Position numbers and translations under genes: made by a program
The notes under the pieces: model-generated
Told to the model about the DNA's origin: nothing
Seen by the model: the letters and a program-made list of their open reading frames with translations, nothing else
Databases searched by the model: none
Shown: positions 41,784-49,886 of the stretch, piece by piece
Numbering within the stretch: position 1 is the stretch's first letter
Layout: each line of letters starts with the position of its first letter
NCBI GenBank assembly: GCA_002320455.1
Contig: DCKU01000106.1
Coordinates: 1 to 49,925, forward strand
Source: Salinisphaera sp. UBA1666
GTDB taxonomy: Bacteria; Pseudomonadota; Gammaproteobacteria; Nevskiales; Salinisphaeraceae
Length of the DNA stretch: 49,925 bases
Direction: 5' to 3'

Positions 41784-42551
41784 CTATAGCGAGGACTGGA
41801 GATGACCGCCGTCGACGGCGATCGTGGTGCCGGTCATATAGCGCCCGGCGTCGGAGGCCAGCAGCAGCAACGCGCCGGCCAGGTCATCGATTTCTCCCAG
41901 ACGCTTCTGGGGAATCCGGCTGACCATCTTCTGGCCGGGCGGCGTATCGAAGAATTCGCGGTTCATATCGGTGGCGATATAACCGGGGGCGATGGCGTTG
42001 ACGCGGATATCGTAGCGGGCCCATTCCAGCGCCAGAGCCCGGGTGAGCTGCTCGACCGCGCCCTTGGAAGCCGCATACGGCGCCACCGCCTGGGCCACAC
42101 GATGGCCCAGAATCGAGCTGATATTGACGATCGAGCCGGGCTTTTTCGCCGCGGCCAAGCGCTTGGCGCTCTCCTGTGCCACCCGCCAGACGCCGTTCAG
42201 ATTGACTTCGATCGTCTTGAGCCAGTCGGCCTCGGCCAGCTCCATGGCAAAGCCCGGTTGAGCCACGCCGGCGTTGCACACCGCGATGTTCACGTCGCCA
42301 AAACACTCGCCCGCGCGGTCGAACGCGTGCGCGACGCTGGCCGCATCGGTCACGTCCATGGTCACCGCTTCGGCACGCCCGCCGGCCCGGGTGATCTGCT
42401 CGGCCACAGCGACCAGCGGCGCCTCGCGCCGGCCACAGAGCACCACGGCGGCACCGGCATCGGCCAGCGTTGTTGCAAAGCCGCTACCCAAGCCTGTACC
42501 GGCACCGGTCACGAGCGCTACCCGGCCCGTCAGATCGAATCGCTCCTGCAT
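41784..42551 (-). CDS. SDR oxidoreductase, first gene of the catabolic operon
   Basis: A 255-residue classical SDR. The cofactor motif TGAGTGLGSG is near 15-24, VCNAGVAQ lies near 85-90, and the catalytic residues are Ser (NISSILGHR) and YAASK, ending with the FabG-type AVDGGHLQSS. The SDR could act as a hydroxyacyl-CoA or alcohol dehydrogenase in the same pathway as the following dehydrogenase and ligase. ATG 42551 is preferred over the TTG that opens the frame. The gap downstream to the acyl-CoA dehydrogenase is 8 nt. Confidence 0.9.
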   Translation of the reverse strand: MQERFDLTGRVALVTGAGTGLGSGFATTLADAGAAVVLCGRREAPLVAVAEQITRAGGRAEAVTMDVTDAASVAHAFDRAGECFGDVNIAVCNAGVAQPGFAMELAEADWLKTIEVNLNGVWRVAQESAKRLAAAKKPGSIVNISSILGHRVAQAVAPYAASKGAVEQLTRALALEWARYDIRVNAIAPGYIATDMNREFFDTPPGQKMVSRIPQKRLGEIDDLAGALLLLASDAGRYMTGTTIAVDGGHLQSSL

Positions 42552-42733
42552 GGGCACTCTGTCCAAAACCCAAAACGTGAGCGATCGACCGTTTTTTGAA
42601 TATGCGGCCTTCGTCGCACGCGGGCGCGCGTTTTAGACGCTTCCGTAGGGCCACGGATAGCCAGCGCTGTGTTCTTAACCGACGATCGACACGTGACCGG
42701 GCAATCGCCCGGCCCGTTCAACAGGAGCACGCT

Positions 42734-42925
42734 ATGGATCAGGATCCCACCCAACTGGCCGCCTATTTCGAAGGCGCCGAGTTTCCCGCCACCGGTGGCG
42801 AGCTGGCTGGCGTAGCCGCCGGCAACGACGCGCCAAGCCACGTGATCGAAACGCTGCGACAGTTCGAGGGCAAGCACTTCGAGGATGCCAACGCAGCCGT
42901 CAAAGCCCTGACCGAGCAGCAGTAA
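42734..42925 (+). CDS. DUF2795 small protein
   Basis: A 63-residue soluble protein: MDQDPTQLAAYFEGAEFPATG, then GELAGVAAGNDAPSHVIETLRQF and a helix ending ANAAVKALTEQQ. The pattern of a short helix, FPA-(T/S)-x-x-E-L and DAPSHVIETLRQ matches DUF2795, a 55-65 residue family of unknown function. CAGGAG lies 7 nt before the ATG. The frame continues upstream to 42596 but without homology. It is transcribed alone and is followed by a GC hairpin. Confidence 0.9.
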   Translation: MDQDPTQLAAYFEGAEFPATGGELAGVAAGNDAPSHVIETLRQFEGKHFEDANAAVKALTEQQ

Positions 42926-42940
42926 TCGCTGCCGGGTGTC

Positions 42941-42961
42941 CGGCGGGCCACGCGCCCGCCG
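42941..42961. terminator. GC-rich hairpin between convergent genes
   Basis: CGGCGGGC (42941-42948) pairs with GCCCGCCG (42954-42961), loop CACGC. Outer bases GTCCGG and CCGGAC can extend an alternative pairing (42938-42968). It separates the DUF2795 gene from the decarboxylase gene, but no T-run follows. Confidence 0.5.
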
Positions 42962-42970
42962 ACCGGACGA

Positions 42971-44404
42971 TCAAGCGTCGATGGCGTCCTGGATCAGGCC
43001 CTGCGCGCCGTCGACGAACACGTTGGCCGCCAGCTCGAACTGGTGCGAGCGGCTTTCCAGAAAATGCACCAGATAACCGGCGGAGTTGGGTAGGACTAGC
43101 ACGTCGTTGCGGGCCAGTCCCCGCGGAAAGACAAAACGCCGTTTGAAGATGAACTCGGACTCGGTGCAGTAGGTCCCGGTCAGATACGCCTCGAGCGCCG
43201 GCGACTCATCCCGCGTGCCGCCCGGGGCCAGCATCGGGTCGAACATCACCTCGGCAAAGCCGGTGCGAAACTGCGTGCGATTCATTTCGATGCCGGCAAC
43301 ATAGCGCCCGGCCGTGTCCTGCTTGACGTGGACGACCCGCGCCAGAGTAAAGCCGCAATCGTCGAGCACGCTGCGCCCGGGCTCACAGCGCAACTCGACA
43401 TTCAGCTCGGCTAGATGCGCATGTAATGCCCGGCCGTCGTATGGGGTATCCAGTACCGCGGCCAGCCAGTCGGCCTGGACACAATCATGGGCGGTGGGAT
43501 AAGCATCCGGTGCGCTCCAGCCGGCCGGCCCATCGGGCCGGCGGCCAAGCGCATCATTGTCGTAGGTGATGGGCTCGCGTTGACCGTCCAGCGCCTCGGC
43601 ATGGGCGGCGAGATACGCGCCCCACTCTGCCGGCTCGGCCAGATACCGCATGGGGATACCGCCGCCCATGTCCACGAATGGCACCTCGGCCGTCTCTTTG
43701 CCGGCCGCGACCAGGCGCCGCAGCGCCGGTAATAGCCCGATCAACGCCGAGGCTCGCTGGGCCGGGTCGTAGCCGCCCAGATGGAACTGCAGGCCGGCCA
43801 ACGCCAGCGCGTCCGCGTCGTCACGCGCAAGCCGCGCCATGAGCCCGTCCACGGCCTCGACCGGATAGCCAAAGCGCGAATGCAGCCGCTGCGCCTCGTG
43901 GGCAAAGCCCGCTACGCGCAGGCCGATCGCCACGCGGCGGCCGGCCGCACGCGCCCGCCCGGCCAACTGGGCCAGTTCCTCGTCGTTGTCCACGATGACG
44001 GTAACCGCATGTTCCACGCAGCAGGCCAATAGCGCGTCGGGCTTGACCCCGGCAGTACAGACGATGCGCGAGCCGGGCAGCCCGGCCGCCAGGGCCTGCT
44101 CGACCTCGGCCAGGCTGGCGCAGTCGATGCCGAAGCCGTTGTCACGTGCGGCCTCGACGTAGGACAGACACTTGTTGGCCTTGCGCGCAAAATAAGGCGT
44201 CAGCCGCAGCCCGCGCGCTGCACCGCAGTCCACCAACGCCTGCATATGCGCCACGAAGGGCGCCGTGGACTGGACGTTGAGCGGCGAGCCGTAACGCGCC
44301 AGCAAGTCTTGAAGGTCGTGCTCATGCCAAAAAGCCGTCATCCACGGGGCCACCCGGGCGGCAAGCGGCACCACGCCGTGGCAATAAGTTGAAAGATCCG
44401 TCAT
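42971..44404 (-). CDS. Fold-III PLP-dependent decarboxylase (SbnH/DapDC-like)
   Basis: A 477-residue enzyme of the ornithine/diaminopimelate decarboxylase group. The Schiff-base lysine is K75 in PYFARKANKC, the phosphate-binding glycine loop is VDMGGGIPMRYL, and the EPGRS motif (CEPGRSVLDD) and TYCTESEFIF with the catalytic cysteine are all present. It lacks the usual LysA context and is longer than LysA, resembling SbnH and PvsE, which decarboxylate siderophore intermediates. It is the last gene of an operon with an SbnA-like synthase and a FAD/NAD(P) protein, overlapping the latter by 4 nt. Substrate not known. Confidence 0.88.
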   Translation of the reverse strand: MTDLSTYCHGVVPLAARVAPWMTAFWHEHDLQDLLARYGSPLNVQSTAPFVAHMQALVDCGAARGLRLTPYFARKANKCLSYVEAARDNGFGIDCASLAEVEQALAAGLPGSRIVCTAGVKPDALLACCVEHAVTVIVDNDEELAQLAGRARAAGRRVAIGLRVAGFAHEAQRLHSRFGYPVEAVDGLMARLARDDADALALAGLQFHLGGYDPAQRASALIGLLPALRRLVAAGKETAEVPFVDMGGGIPMRYLAEPAEWGAYLAAHAEALDGQREPITYDNDALGRRPDGPAGWSAPDAYPTAHDCVQADWLAAVLDTPYDGRALHAHLAELNVELRCEPGRSVLDDCGFTLARVVHVKQDTAGRYVAGIEMNRTQFRTGFAEVMFDPMLAPGGTRDESPALEAYLTGTYCTESEFIFKRRFVFPRGLARNDVLVLPNSAGYLVHFLESRSHQFELAANVFVDGAQGLIQDAIDA

Positions 44405-45987
44405 GCAGACACGTCGTGAGTGAAAGAGATGACCTCGGCGGCCCAGTCGCGCATCGTATCGTGCAGGCGCCGGCTCAAGGTGTCGTTACCGATGACCGAC
44501 AGCTCGGTCACGCGGCCGATGATCGCCAGCCCGGCCACCGGCCGGCCCGTATCGGCCATAAGCGGCCGCCCGGTCTCAGTGACGGCCAGCGTGCCGTAGG
44601 CCGTGCGAGACAGATCTTCGTCCGCGGCCAGCCGATCGAGCGGGCCCTGCGGGTCCCAGCGATACGGCGGGGCGATCGTGGCATCGATATCGTAGTCGTC
44701 GGCCGCCACCCGCTCGGCCCCCGCGTCACCCAGCGCGGACAGATCCACGACGCCTGCATCGATAAGAGCCAGCAGGCGCTCGATATTGGCCGCGGCCGGC
44801 CCAAAGGCGATACGCTCCATTTCGGTAGCGATACGCCGAAACTGGGGCAACGCCGCAGGCGCCAGGCCGTCGTGACTGGCCAGGCGTACCAGCGCCGGAT
44901 ACGTCCCGCGCCAGACCAGCGCCAGGGCTACGCCCGGCCCGGCCGGTTGGCCGCCGGTGGCCATAGCCCAGCTTTCGGCCAGCATCCGGCGCACGCTCGC
45001 CGCGCTCGGCTGACAGTGACACCAGCGATTGAACCAGGCCTGGGTCTGGCCGGCCGGTGCCTCGATATACGCATCGGCGGCGCGCAGAAATGCGGGCCAG
45101 AGCTCGGCTTCGACATCCGTGACCGGCCGTTTCTGCTGGTCCAACCACTGGGATAGCTCGGCGATAAGCGCCTCGCGGGCCGGCGTGGCCGCGATCACCC
45201 CGGCATCCGGCTTGGCCAGCATCGGTCGGCCGGTGCGCGACAGGGGCCGGATACAAGCCGGCTCGGCGCCCGCGGACTGATAGCTCAGAGCGCCGTCACA
45301 TTGGCGCACAAAGGCCCCGCCCCGACCCTGCGTCAGGGCGAGTGCCGCATCAATGAACGTCAGCCCAAAGCCCTTGCAGTAGAGCGGCCCGGCCGAAAAA
45401 GCTGTCGAACGCGCCAAGCGCGCGGCCGGAAACGCCGAGATCGGCTTGGCCCCATCCGCGCTCTGCCAGCGCTGGTGGCCGGTGGTCAGCAATACTTCGT
45501 CGAAACGGTCCGCGCACGTGCCGTCGCTGACCTGCCAGGCCGCCCCAACGCGTATCACCTCGCTCACGAAGGCCTGGCGATGCACAAGCGCGACGTTATT
45601 CGGGCACGCGTGCACGAGCTGCTGGTAGCAGGCCATCAGATACCGCCCGACGGCCGCACGCGGAACGTACGCGCCCGCATCGACAGTCTCGCCCCTATCA
45701 ACGGACAGCCAGTCGACGAGCGTCGGCCGCGAGGCGTTGGCGGCAAACGTACGATCCCAGGCATCGATCAGCCCGGCCGCGAAGTTCATGAGCAGGTAGT
45801 CGGGCTGGGCCGGATCGTAGACCGGGCCCGCACCGGGGCGCGCGGCGGGCTCGTAGAGCGTGATCGCAAGCGACAGATGCGGGGCCAGCCGGGCCCAGCC
45901 GCACAGACAGTCCAACGCATAGAGCCCGCGCGGGCCGCCGCCGACGATCGCGATACGGCGCGGGGCGACCGGCTCAGACATGGACAT
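44401..45987 (-). CDS. Large FAD/NAD(P)-binding protein
   Basis: A 528-residue flavoprotein-like protein of the FAD_NAD_binding (PF13454-type) family. The dinucleotide motif is GGGPRG (16-21), followed by ALDCLCGWARL, an acidic strand end ITLYEP, and the family's DYLLMNFAAG. A second motif RVTELSVIGNDTLSRRLHD lies at the C-terminus. It is neither a clear IucD-type hydroxylase nor an amine oxidase. It overlaps the SbnA-like gene by 14 nt and the decarboxylase gene by 4 nt, so all three are probably translated together. It may take the place of an oxidative enzyme such as SbnB; that is inference. A second ATG two codons in is possible. Confidence 0.85.
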   Translation of the reverse strand: MSMSEPVAPRRIAIVGGGPRGLYALDCLCGWARLAPHLSLAITLYEPAARPGAGPVYDPAQPDYLLMNFAAGLIDAWDRTFAANASRPTLVDWLSVDRGETVDAGAYVPRAAVGRYLMACYQQLVHACPNNVALVHRQAFVSEVIRVGAAWQVSDGTCADRFDEVLLTTGHQRWQSADGAKPISAFPAARLARSTAFSAGPLYCKGFGLTFIDAALALTQGRGGAFVRQCDGALSYQSAGAEPACIRPLSRTGRPMLAKPDAGVIAATPAREALIAELSQWLDQQKRPVTDVEAELWPAFLRAADAYIEAPAGQTQAWFNRWCHCQPSAASVRRMLAESWAMATGGQPAGPGVALALVWRGTYPALVRLASHDGLAPAALPQFRRIATEMERIAFGPAAANIERLLALIDAGVVDLSALGDAGAERVAADDYDIDATIAPPYRWDPQGPLDRLAADEDLSRTAYGTLAVTETGRPLMADTGRPVAGLAIIGRVTELSVIGNDTLSRRLHDTMRDWAAEVISFTHDVSA

Positions 45988-46999
45988 CGTCGATCATGGC
46001 GCGGATCTGTTCGGGCGAAACACCCAGCGTGTCGGCGACCCATCCGTCGTCGAAGATCGTGTCCAGATAACGGGTGCCGCTGTCGTGGAGAATGACGCCG
46101 ACCCGTTGCCCGGCCAGCTCGTTGGCCATGCCGCGCACGGCTTCCAGCACGCCGCCGGCCGAGCCGCCCACCAGCAGCGCCTCGCGCTCGGCCGCGCGTC
46201 GACAGCCGGCCACGCAGCGGGCATCCCCCACCCGTACCACGCGCGAAAAGACCTGGCCGCGCGCCAGGCCCGGCTCGCGCCCGGCGCCCATACCGGGGAT
46301 GAAACGCTTGCCGGCTCGGCCGCCGAACAGCGTGCTGCCTACGGCGTCCACCACGATCACGCGGGTGGACCGGCCACGCTCGGCCAGGTAATCCCGACAG
46401 CCCTGGGCGGTGCCGGTGCTGCTGGTGGCCACGAACAGGGTGTCAAGCGCACCGTCCAGCGCGGCATCGATCTCGGCGATCGCGCCGATGGCGTGGGCGC
46501 CGGGGTTGTCGCGATTGATGTACTGGTTGAGCCAGACCGCGCCCGGCGTCGCCGCCACGATTTGTTCAACCGCAGCCATCCGGGCAGCCAGAAAATCGCC
46601 GTGGAGCGGCTCGGTCACGCGGTGGATCCTGGCCCCCAGTGCGGCCATGATGGCAACGTTCTGGGCCTGGGCGTTGACGTCCACTACGCAGATCAGAGCA
46701 ATACCGTGATAGCGACAGATCTGCGCCAGGCCGATGCCCATGTTGCCCGACGAGGACTCCACCAACGTCGAGTCACGCGTGATATCGCCTCTAACCAGAG
46801 CCTGTTCGACCATATGGCGTGCCGGCCGGTCCTTGGCCGAGCCACCGGGGTTGAACGCCTCGAGCTTGGCATAGAGCGCGATATCGTCCCGCCCCAGATA
46901 CCGCGACAGCCGCATGAGCGGCGTATGGCCGATCAGGTCTGCAACGCCTGCCGGCAAGCCCGCCGCGGTGGCGCCGGGCAGGCGCGAAGCATCAACCAT
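45974..46999 (-). CDS. SbnA-like PLP synthase (cysteine synthase fold)
   Basis: A 341-residue fold-II PLP enzyme. The Schiff-base lysine is K56 in PGGSAKDR, and the substrate loop ESSSGNMGIGLAQ lies at 81-93. The region VDAVGSTLFGG (218-227) with RFIPGMGAG and then VAGCRRAAEREALLVGGSAGG is the signature of the SbnA branch rather than of CysK/CysM. SbnA of Staphylococcus joins O-phosphoserine and glutamate to N-(1-amino-1-carboxyl-2-ethyl)-glutamate, the precursor of 2,3-diaminopropionate. ATG 46999 is chosen over the 47041 opening by homology. It is the first gene of the three-gene operon; no SbnB-like dehydrogenase is adjacent. Confidence 0.88.
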   Translation of the reverse strand: MVDASRLPGATAAGLPAGVADLIGHTPLMRLSRYLGRDDIALYAKLEAFNPGGSAKDRPARHMVEQALVRGDITRDSTLVESSSGNMGIGLAQICRYHGIALICVVDVNAQAQNVAIMAALGARIHRVTEPLHGDFLAARMAAVEQIVAATPGAVWLNQYINRDNPGAHAIGAIAEIDAALDGALDTLFVATSSTGTAQGCRDYLAERGRSTRVIVVDAVGSTLFGGRAGKRFIPGMGAGREPGLARGQVFSRVVRVGDARCVAGCRRAAEREALLVGGSAGGVLEAVRGMANELAGQRVGVILHDSGTRYLDTIFDDGWVADTLGVSPEQIRAMIDDVHV

Positions 47000-47134
47000 G
47001 AAACATCTCGCCGGGGATATGAGTGCGCTGCATGGGCCCAATACGGTCTCGCCGCAGCCTGGATGCGCCGGGCGTTTGGTGCGCGCTGGCGCACTTCATA
47101 TCACGACCGAACGCCGGCTCGGCGTCAATCCGTA

Positions 47135-48073
47135 TCAATCGTGAGCCGGCCACATCGGCACGGCGTGGCGCAGCCGGCGCAGCACGTCGACCGCGATATC
47201 CGTGAAGTCGGTAAAAACGCCGTCAACGCCGTAGCCGTCGTAGAACTGTCGCAGCTCGTCGGCCAGCGAGACCGTGGCCGCGGGCAACTGATCGGCGCGA
47301 AAGGTATAGGGATGCACGAGCAACCCTCGCGCGTGGGCGGCCGCAACCAACGCGCCATCGCTGTCCACGACGTGCCTCTTGTCCGGCCCGATGCCGTCGG
47401 CATAAGTGGCGATCTCGTCCAGGCCGGCCGCGCTGACCATGGCATCGTCGTCGGAGGCGATAAGCTGGATCATGGGCAGCTGGGTTCCCATCTTAAAGCG
47501 CATCTTGGCCAGGTTATCGGCGGCAAAGCTCTGGATAAATATCCGAGCCTGCCGGCCGTGATAGCCGTAGTCGGCCAGCTGGCCTAGCAACTGCGCTTCC
47601 AAGGCCAGCCCCTCGGCGTCGTGAAACGCCGGCGCCTTGGTCTCGGGATAGATCCCAACGAAGCGCCCGGTCTGGCGGTTCAACGACTGCACCAGCTCGA
47701 TAAGGCTGGCAAGGCGCGGCACGCCGAAGCCTTGGGCCTCGGCCTTGAAGCGTTGCTCGAACACGCGCTGTCCGTCGGGGCCGACGCGTTCGCGCGCGGC
47801 CAGGCGGCTGACTTCATCCCAGGTGAAATCGGCCGCATACCAGCGGCCGTCGGCCCGCGCCCGGTCGGGATAGCGCTCGGCCACATCGGTTGTGGTGTCC
47901 AGATGAATATCGTGCAGACAAATCAGCTCGCTGTCGGCGGTCATGACCACGTCGGGCTCGATGAAATCGGCGCCTAGGGCATACGCCATGGCATAGCCAG
48001 CCAGGGTATGTTCCGGCACATAACCGGACGCGCCGCGGTGGGCAATGACGATCTTCTCGGCTTGTCTGAACAT
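47135..48073 (-). CDS. Glycerophosphodiester phosphodiesterase (GlpQ/UgpQ family)
   Basis: A 312-residue enzyme cleaving glycerophosphodiesters to glycerol-3-phosphate and an alcohol. The catalytic H12 is in AHRGASGYVPEHT, the metal ligands E39 and D41 in EPDVVMT, and H54 in CLHD. The C-terminal GVDGVFTDF completes the barrel. No signal peptide is seen, so it is cytosolic, unlike GlpQ of E. coli. Its start codon lies in the CATG shared with the divergent acyltransferase start, so the two genes overlap by two bases. Confidence 0.93.
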   Translation of the reverse strand: MFRQAEKIVIAHRGASGYVPEHTLAGYAMAYALGADFIEPDVVMTADSELICLHDIHLDTTTDVAERYPDRARADGRWYAADFTWDEVSRLAARERVGPDGQRVFEQRFKAEAQGFGVPRLASLIELVQSLNRQTGRFVGIYPETKAPAFHDAEGLALEAQLLGQLADYGYHGRQARIFIQSFAADNLAKMRFKMGTQLPMIQLIASDDDAMVSAAGLDEIATYADGIGPDKRHVVDSDGALVAAAHARGLLVHPYTFRADQLPAATVSLADELRQFYDGYGVDGVFTDFTDIAVDVLRRLRHAVPMWPAHD

Positions 48074-48836
48074 GACAGCGTTGACGCCGGGTTTGGGCCC
48101 AGCGTACGCCAGTCGCAGCGCTCACGCGCGGCGCAACCCGGCGCTGCTCGTGGCCAACCACGGCTTCGGCACGATGTTCGACATGAATACCTACGTGCTC
48201 GGCGCCCTGCTGAAGAATCATCGTGGGCCCAACGCCGCACCGCTGACGATTCTCACCCACGATACGGCCTGGACCTTTGGGCTCGGGCCCTGGATGGAGC
48301 TGGCCGGCTTCAAGCGCGCCAACCGAACGAACGCGATCGAGGCGCTGGCGGCCGGCCACCTCGTCGTGGTGCTGCCCGGGGGCGACGTAGACGCGGCCAA
48401 ACCGTTCTCTCATCGCAATGAGGTCCACTTCGGCGGGCGCACCGGCTTTGCCGAAATAGCCCTACAGGCCGGCGTGCCGATCCTGCCGGTGGTGATCTCC
48501 GGGGCGGGCGAAACCGTTGTGGTCCTGTCCGACGGGCGCCGGCTGGCCTCGCTTCTGGGCCTGCCCAAACGCCTTCGGGTCAAGACGCTGCCGATCAGCC
48601 TGTCCCTACCCTGGGGCTTAACGGTGGGCCTTTCAGGCATGGTCCTGCCGTATATCCCCTTGCCGGCCAAGATGCGGGCCTCGGTCATCGAGCCCATGAC
48701 GCCGCGACCGGCCGAAGACGCCGAGGTATTTGCTGCGCGCGTACTGGCCGCGATGAACGCCCGTATGCATCAGATGACCGACGGCCGGCTGCCGTTTCTG
48801 GGCCTGGCTTGGCCCCGGCGGCGGCCAAGTCGTTGA
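48072..48836 (+). CDS. PlsC-like lysophospholipid/glycerol acyltransferase
   Basis: A 254-residue acyltransferase. The acceptor motif is VANHGFGTMFDM: the histidine H30 and aspartate D37 are six residues apart instead of the usual four. VLPGGDVDAAKPFSHRNEVHFGGRTGFAEIALQAGVPILPVV is a strong match to the PlsC/diacylglycerol acyltransferase core. The N-terminus is short and lacks the usual membrane helix; the frame opens at 48045 inside the GDPD gene, but ATG 48072 shares the CATG with that start. The neighbours (GDPD, lipase) suggest a role in membrane lipid remodelling. Confidence 0.8.
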   Translation: MTALTPGLGPAYASRSAHARRNPALLVANHGFGTMFDMNTYVLGALLKNHRGPNAAPLTILTHDTAWTFGLGPWMELAGFKRANRTNAIEALAAGHLVVVLPGGDVDAAKPFSHRNEVHFGGRTGFAEIALQAGVPILPVVISGAGETVVVLSDGRRLASLLGLPKRLRVKTLPISLSLPWGLTVGLSGMVLPYIPLPAKMRASVIEPMTPRPAEDAEVFAARVLAAMNARMHQMTDGRLPFLGLAWPRRRPSR

Positions 48837-48955
48837 TTCAACGGCTCACTCCGCGACACGTTCGGCGTCCTCGTGCAGCGTACGACCTTTAGTGAGTATC
48901 CGACACGCTTGAATTCCCTTATCCGTCTAGAACGAAATGATAGGGAGTTGGGGCG

Positions 48956-49885
48956 ATGAAAAAATATATTTTCGGAGCGCTGGTCGTCGTGCTGATGGCG
49001 TGTGTGGTGACACCGGTCATGGCCGCCGGCAGCTATACCGCAACGCGTTATCCGATCGTGTTGGTCCACGGGCTGTTCGGTTTCGACGATATCGCCGGCT
49101 ATGACTATTTCTTTTTGATTCCGCAGGCGCTCGAGCGCGACGGCGCCGACGTGTACACGGTGAGCGTGTCTGCTCTCAACGACGAAGAAGTCCGCGGCGA
49201 GCAGCTCCTGGCGCAGGTTCAGACCATTCTGGCCACGACCGGCGCGGCCAAGGTCAATCTGATCGGGCACAGCCAGGGGGGGCTGTCGACGCGCTACGTA
49301 GCCAGCGTGCGGCCCGATCTAGTGGCCTCGGTAACAACGGTCGGTACGCCGCATAAAGGCTCCGCGGTCGCGGATGCGCTGGACGGCCTGGCCGATACGC
49401 TGCCGCCAGTGCGCCAGCCGCTGGGCAGTGCGGTGGACGGGCTCGGCAAGCTGATCTCTGTGGCCTCGGGCCATCCCGACAACCCGCAGAACTCGTTGGC
49501 CGCACTGTCACTTTTGACCAGTGAAGGCGCTGCAGCATTCAACACGCGCTATCCGTCACCGGCGCTGCCCGCGGATTGTGGCCAGGGCGCAGCACAGGCC
49601 GGCGGTATTCACTACTACTCGTGGACCGGCGTCACCCGTGTGCCCACCAACGTGCTCGATCCGAGTGCTACGGCGCTGGTGGCCACCGGCCAGTTCTTCG
49701 ACACGCCCAATGACGGTCTGGTGAGTCAGTGCAGCGCGCATTTCGGGCGCGTCATCCGTGACGACTACCGCATGGATCATCTGGACGAAGTCAACCAGGT
49801 CGGCGGGCTGGTCGCCCCGCTCGAGATCAACCCGGTCAGCCTGTTCCGCCAGCAGGCCAATCGCCTGAAACATGCCGGTCTTTAA
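48956..49885 (+). CDS. Secreted triacylglycerol lipase, family I
   Basis: A 309-residue secreted esterase/lipase of the Pseudomonas/Burkholderia family I. The signal peptide (1-24, VMAA) precedes the oxyanion strand PIVLVHGLFGFD. The catalytic triad is Ser106 in GHSQGG, Asp253 in DTPNDGLVS and His275 in MDHLDEVNQ; Cys208 and Cys259 can form the conserved disulfide, and calcium ligands lie near D253/D278. GGGAG is upstream of the ATG. Family I.1/I.2 lipases usually need the foldase Lif, normally encoded just downstream; the window ends before that can be seen. Confidence 0.95.
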   Translation: MKKYIFGALVVVLMACVVTPVMAAGSYTATRYPIVLVHGLFGFDDIAGYDYFFLIPQALERDGADVYTVSVSALNDEEVRGEQLLAQVQTILATTGAAKVNLIGHSQGGLSTRYVASVRPDLVASVTTVGTPHKGSAVADALDGLADTLPPVRQPLGSAVDGLGKLISVASGHPDNPQNSLAALSLLTSEGAAAFNTRYPSPALPADCGQGAAQAGGIHYYSWTGVTRVPTNVLDPSATALVATGQFFDTPNDGLVSQCSAHFGRVIRDDYRMDHLDEVNQVGGLVAPLEINPVSLFRQQANRLKHAGL

Positions 49886-49886
49886 G

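Noticed and set aside
42971..44404. Housekeeping lysA (diaminopimelate decarboxylase)
   Set aside because: It is longer than LysA, lacks the lysA/dapF context and is coupled to SbnA-like and flavoprotein genes.
45980..47587. 535-codon frame on the + strand opposite the SbnA-like and GDPD genes
   Set aside because: It spans two clearly real genes on the other strand and shows no family motif.
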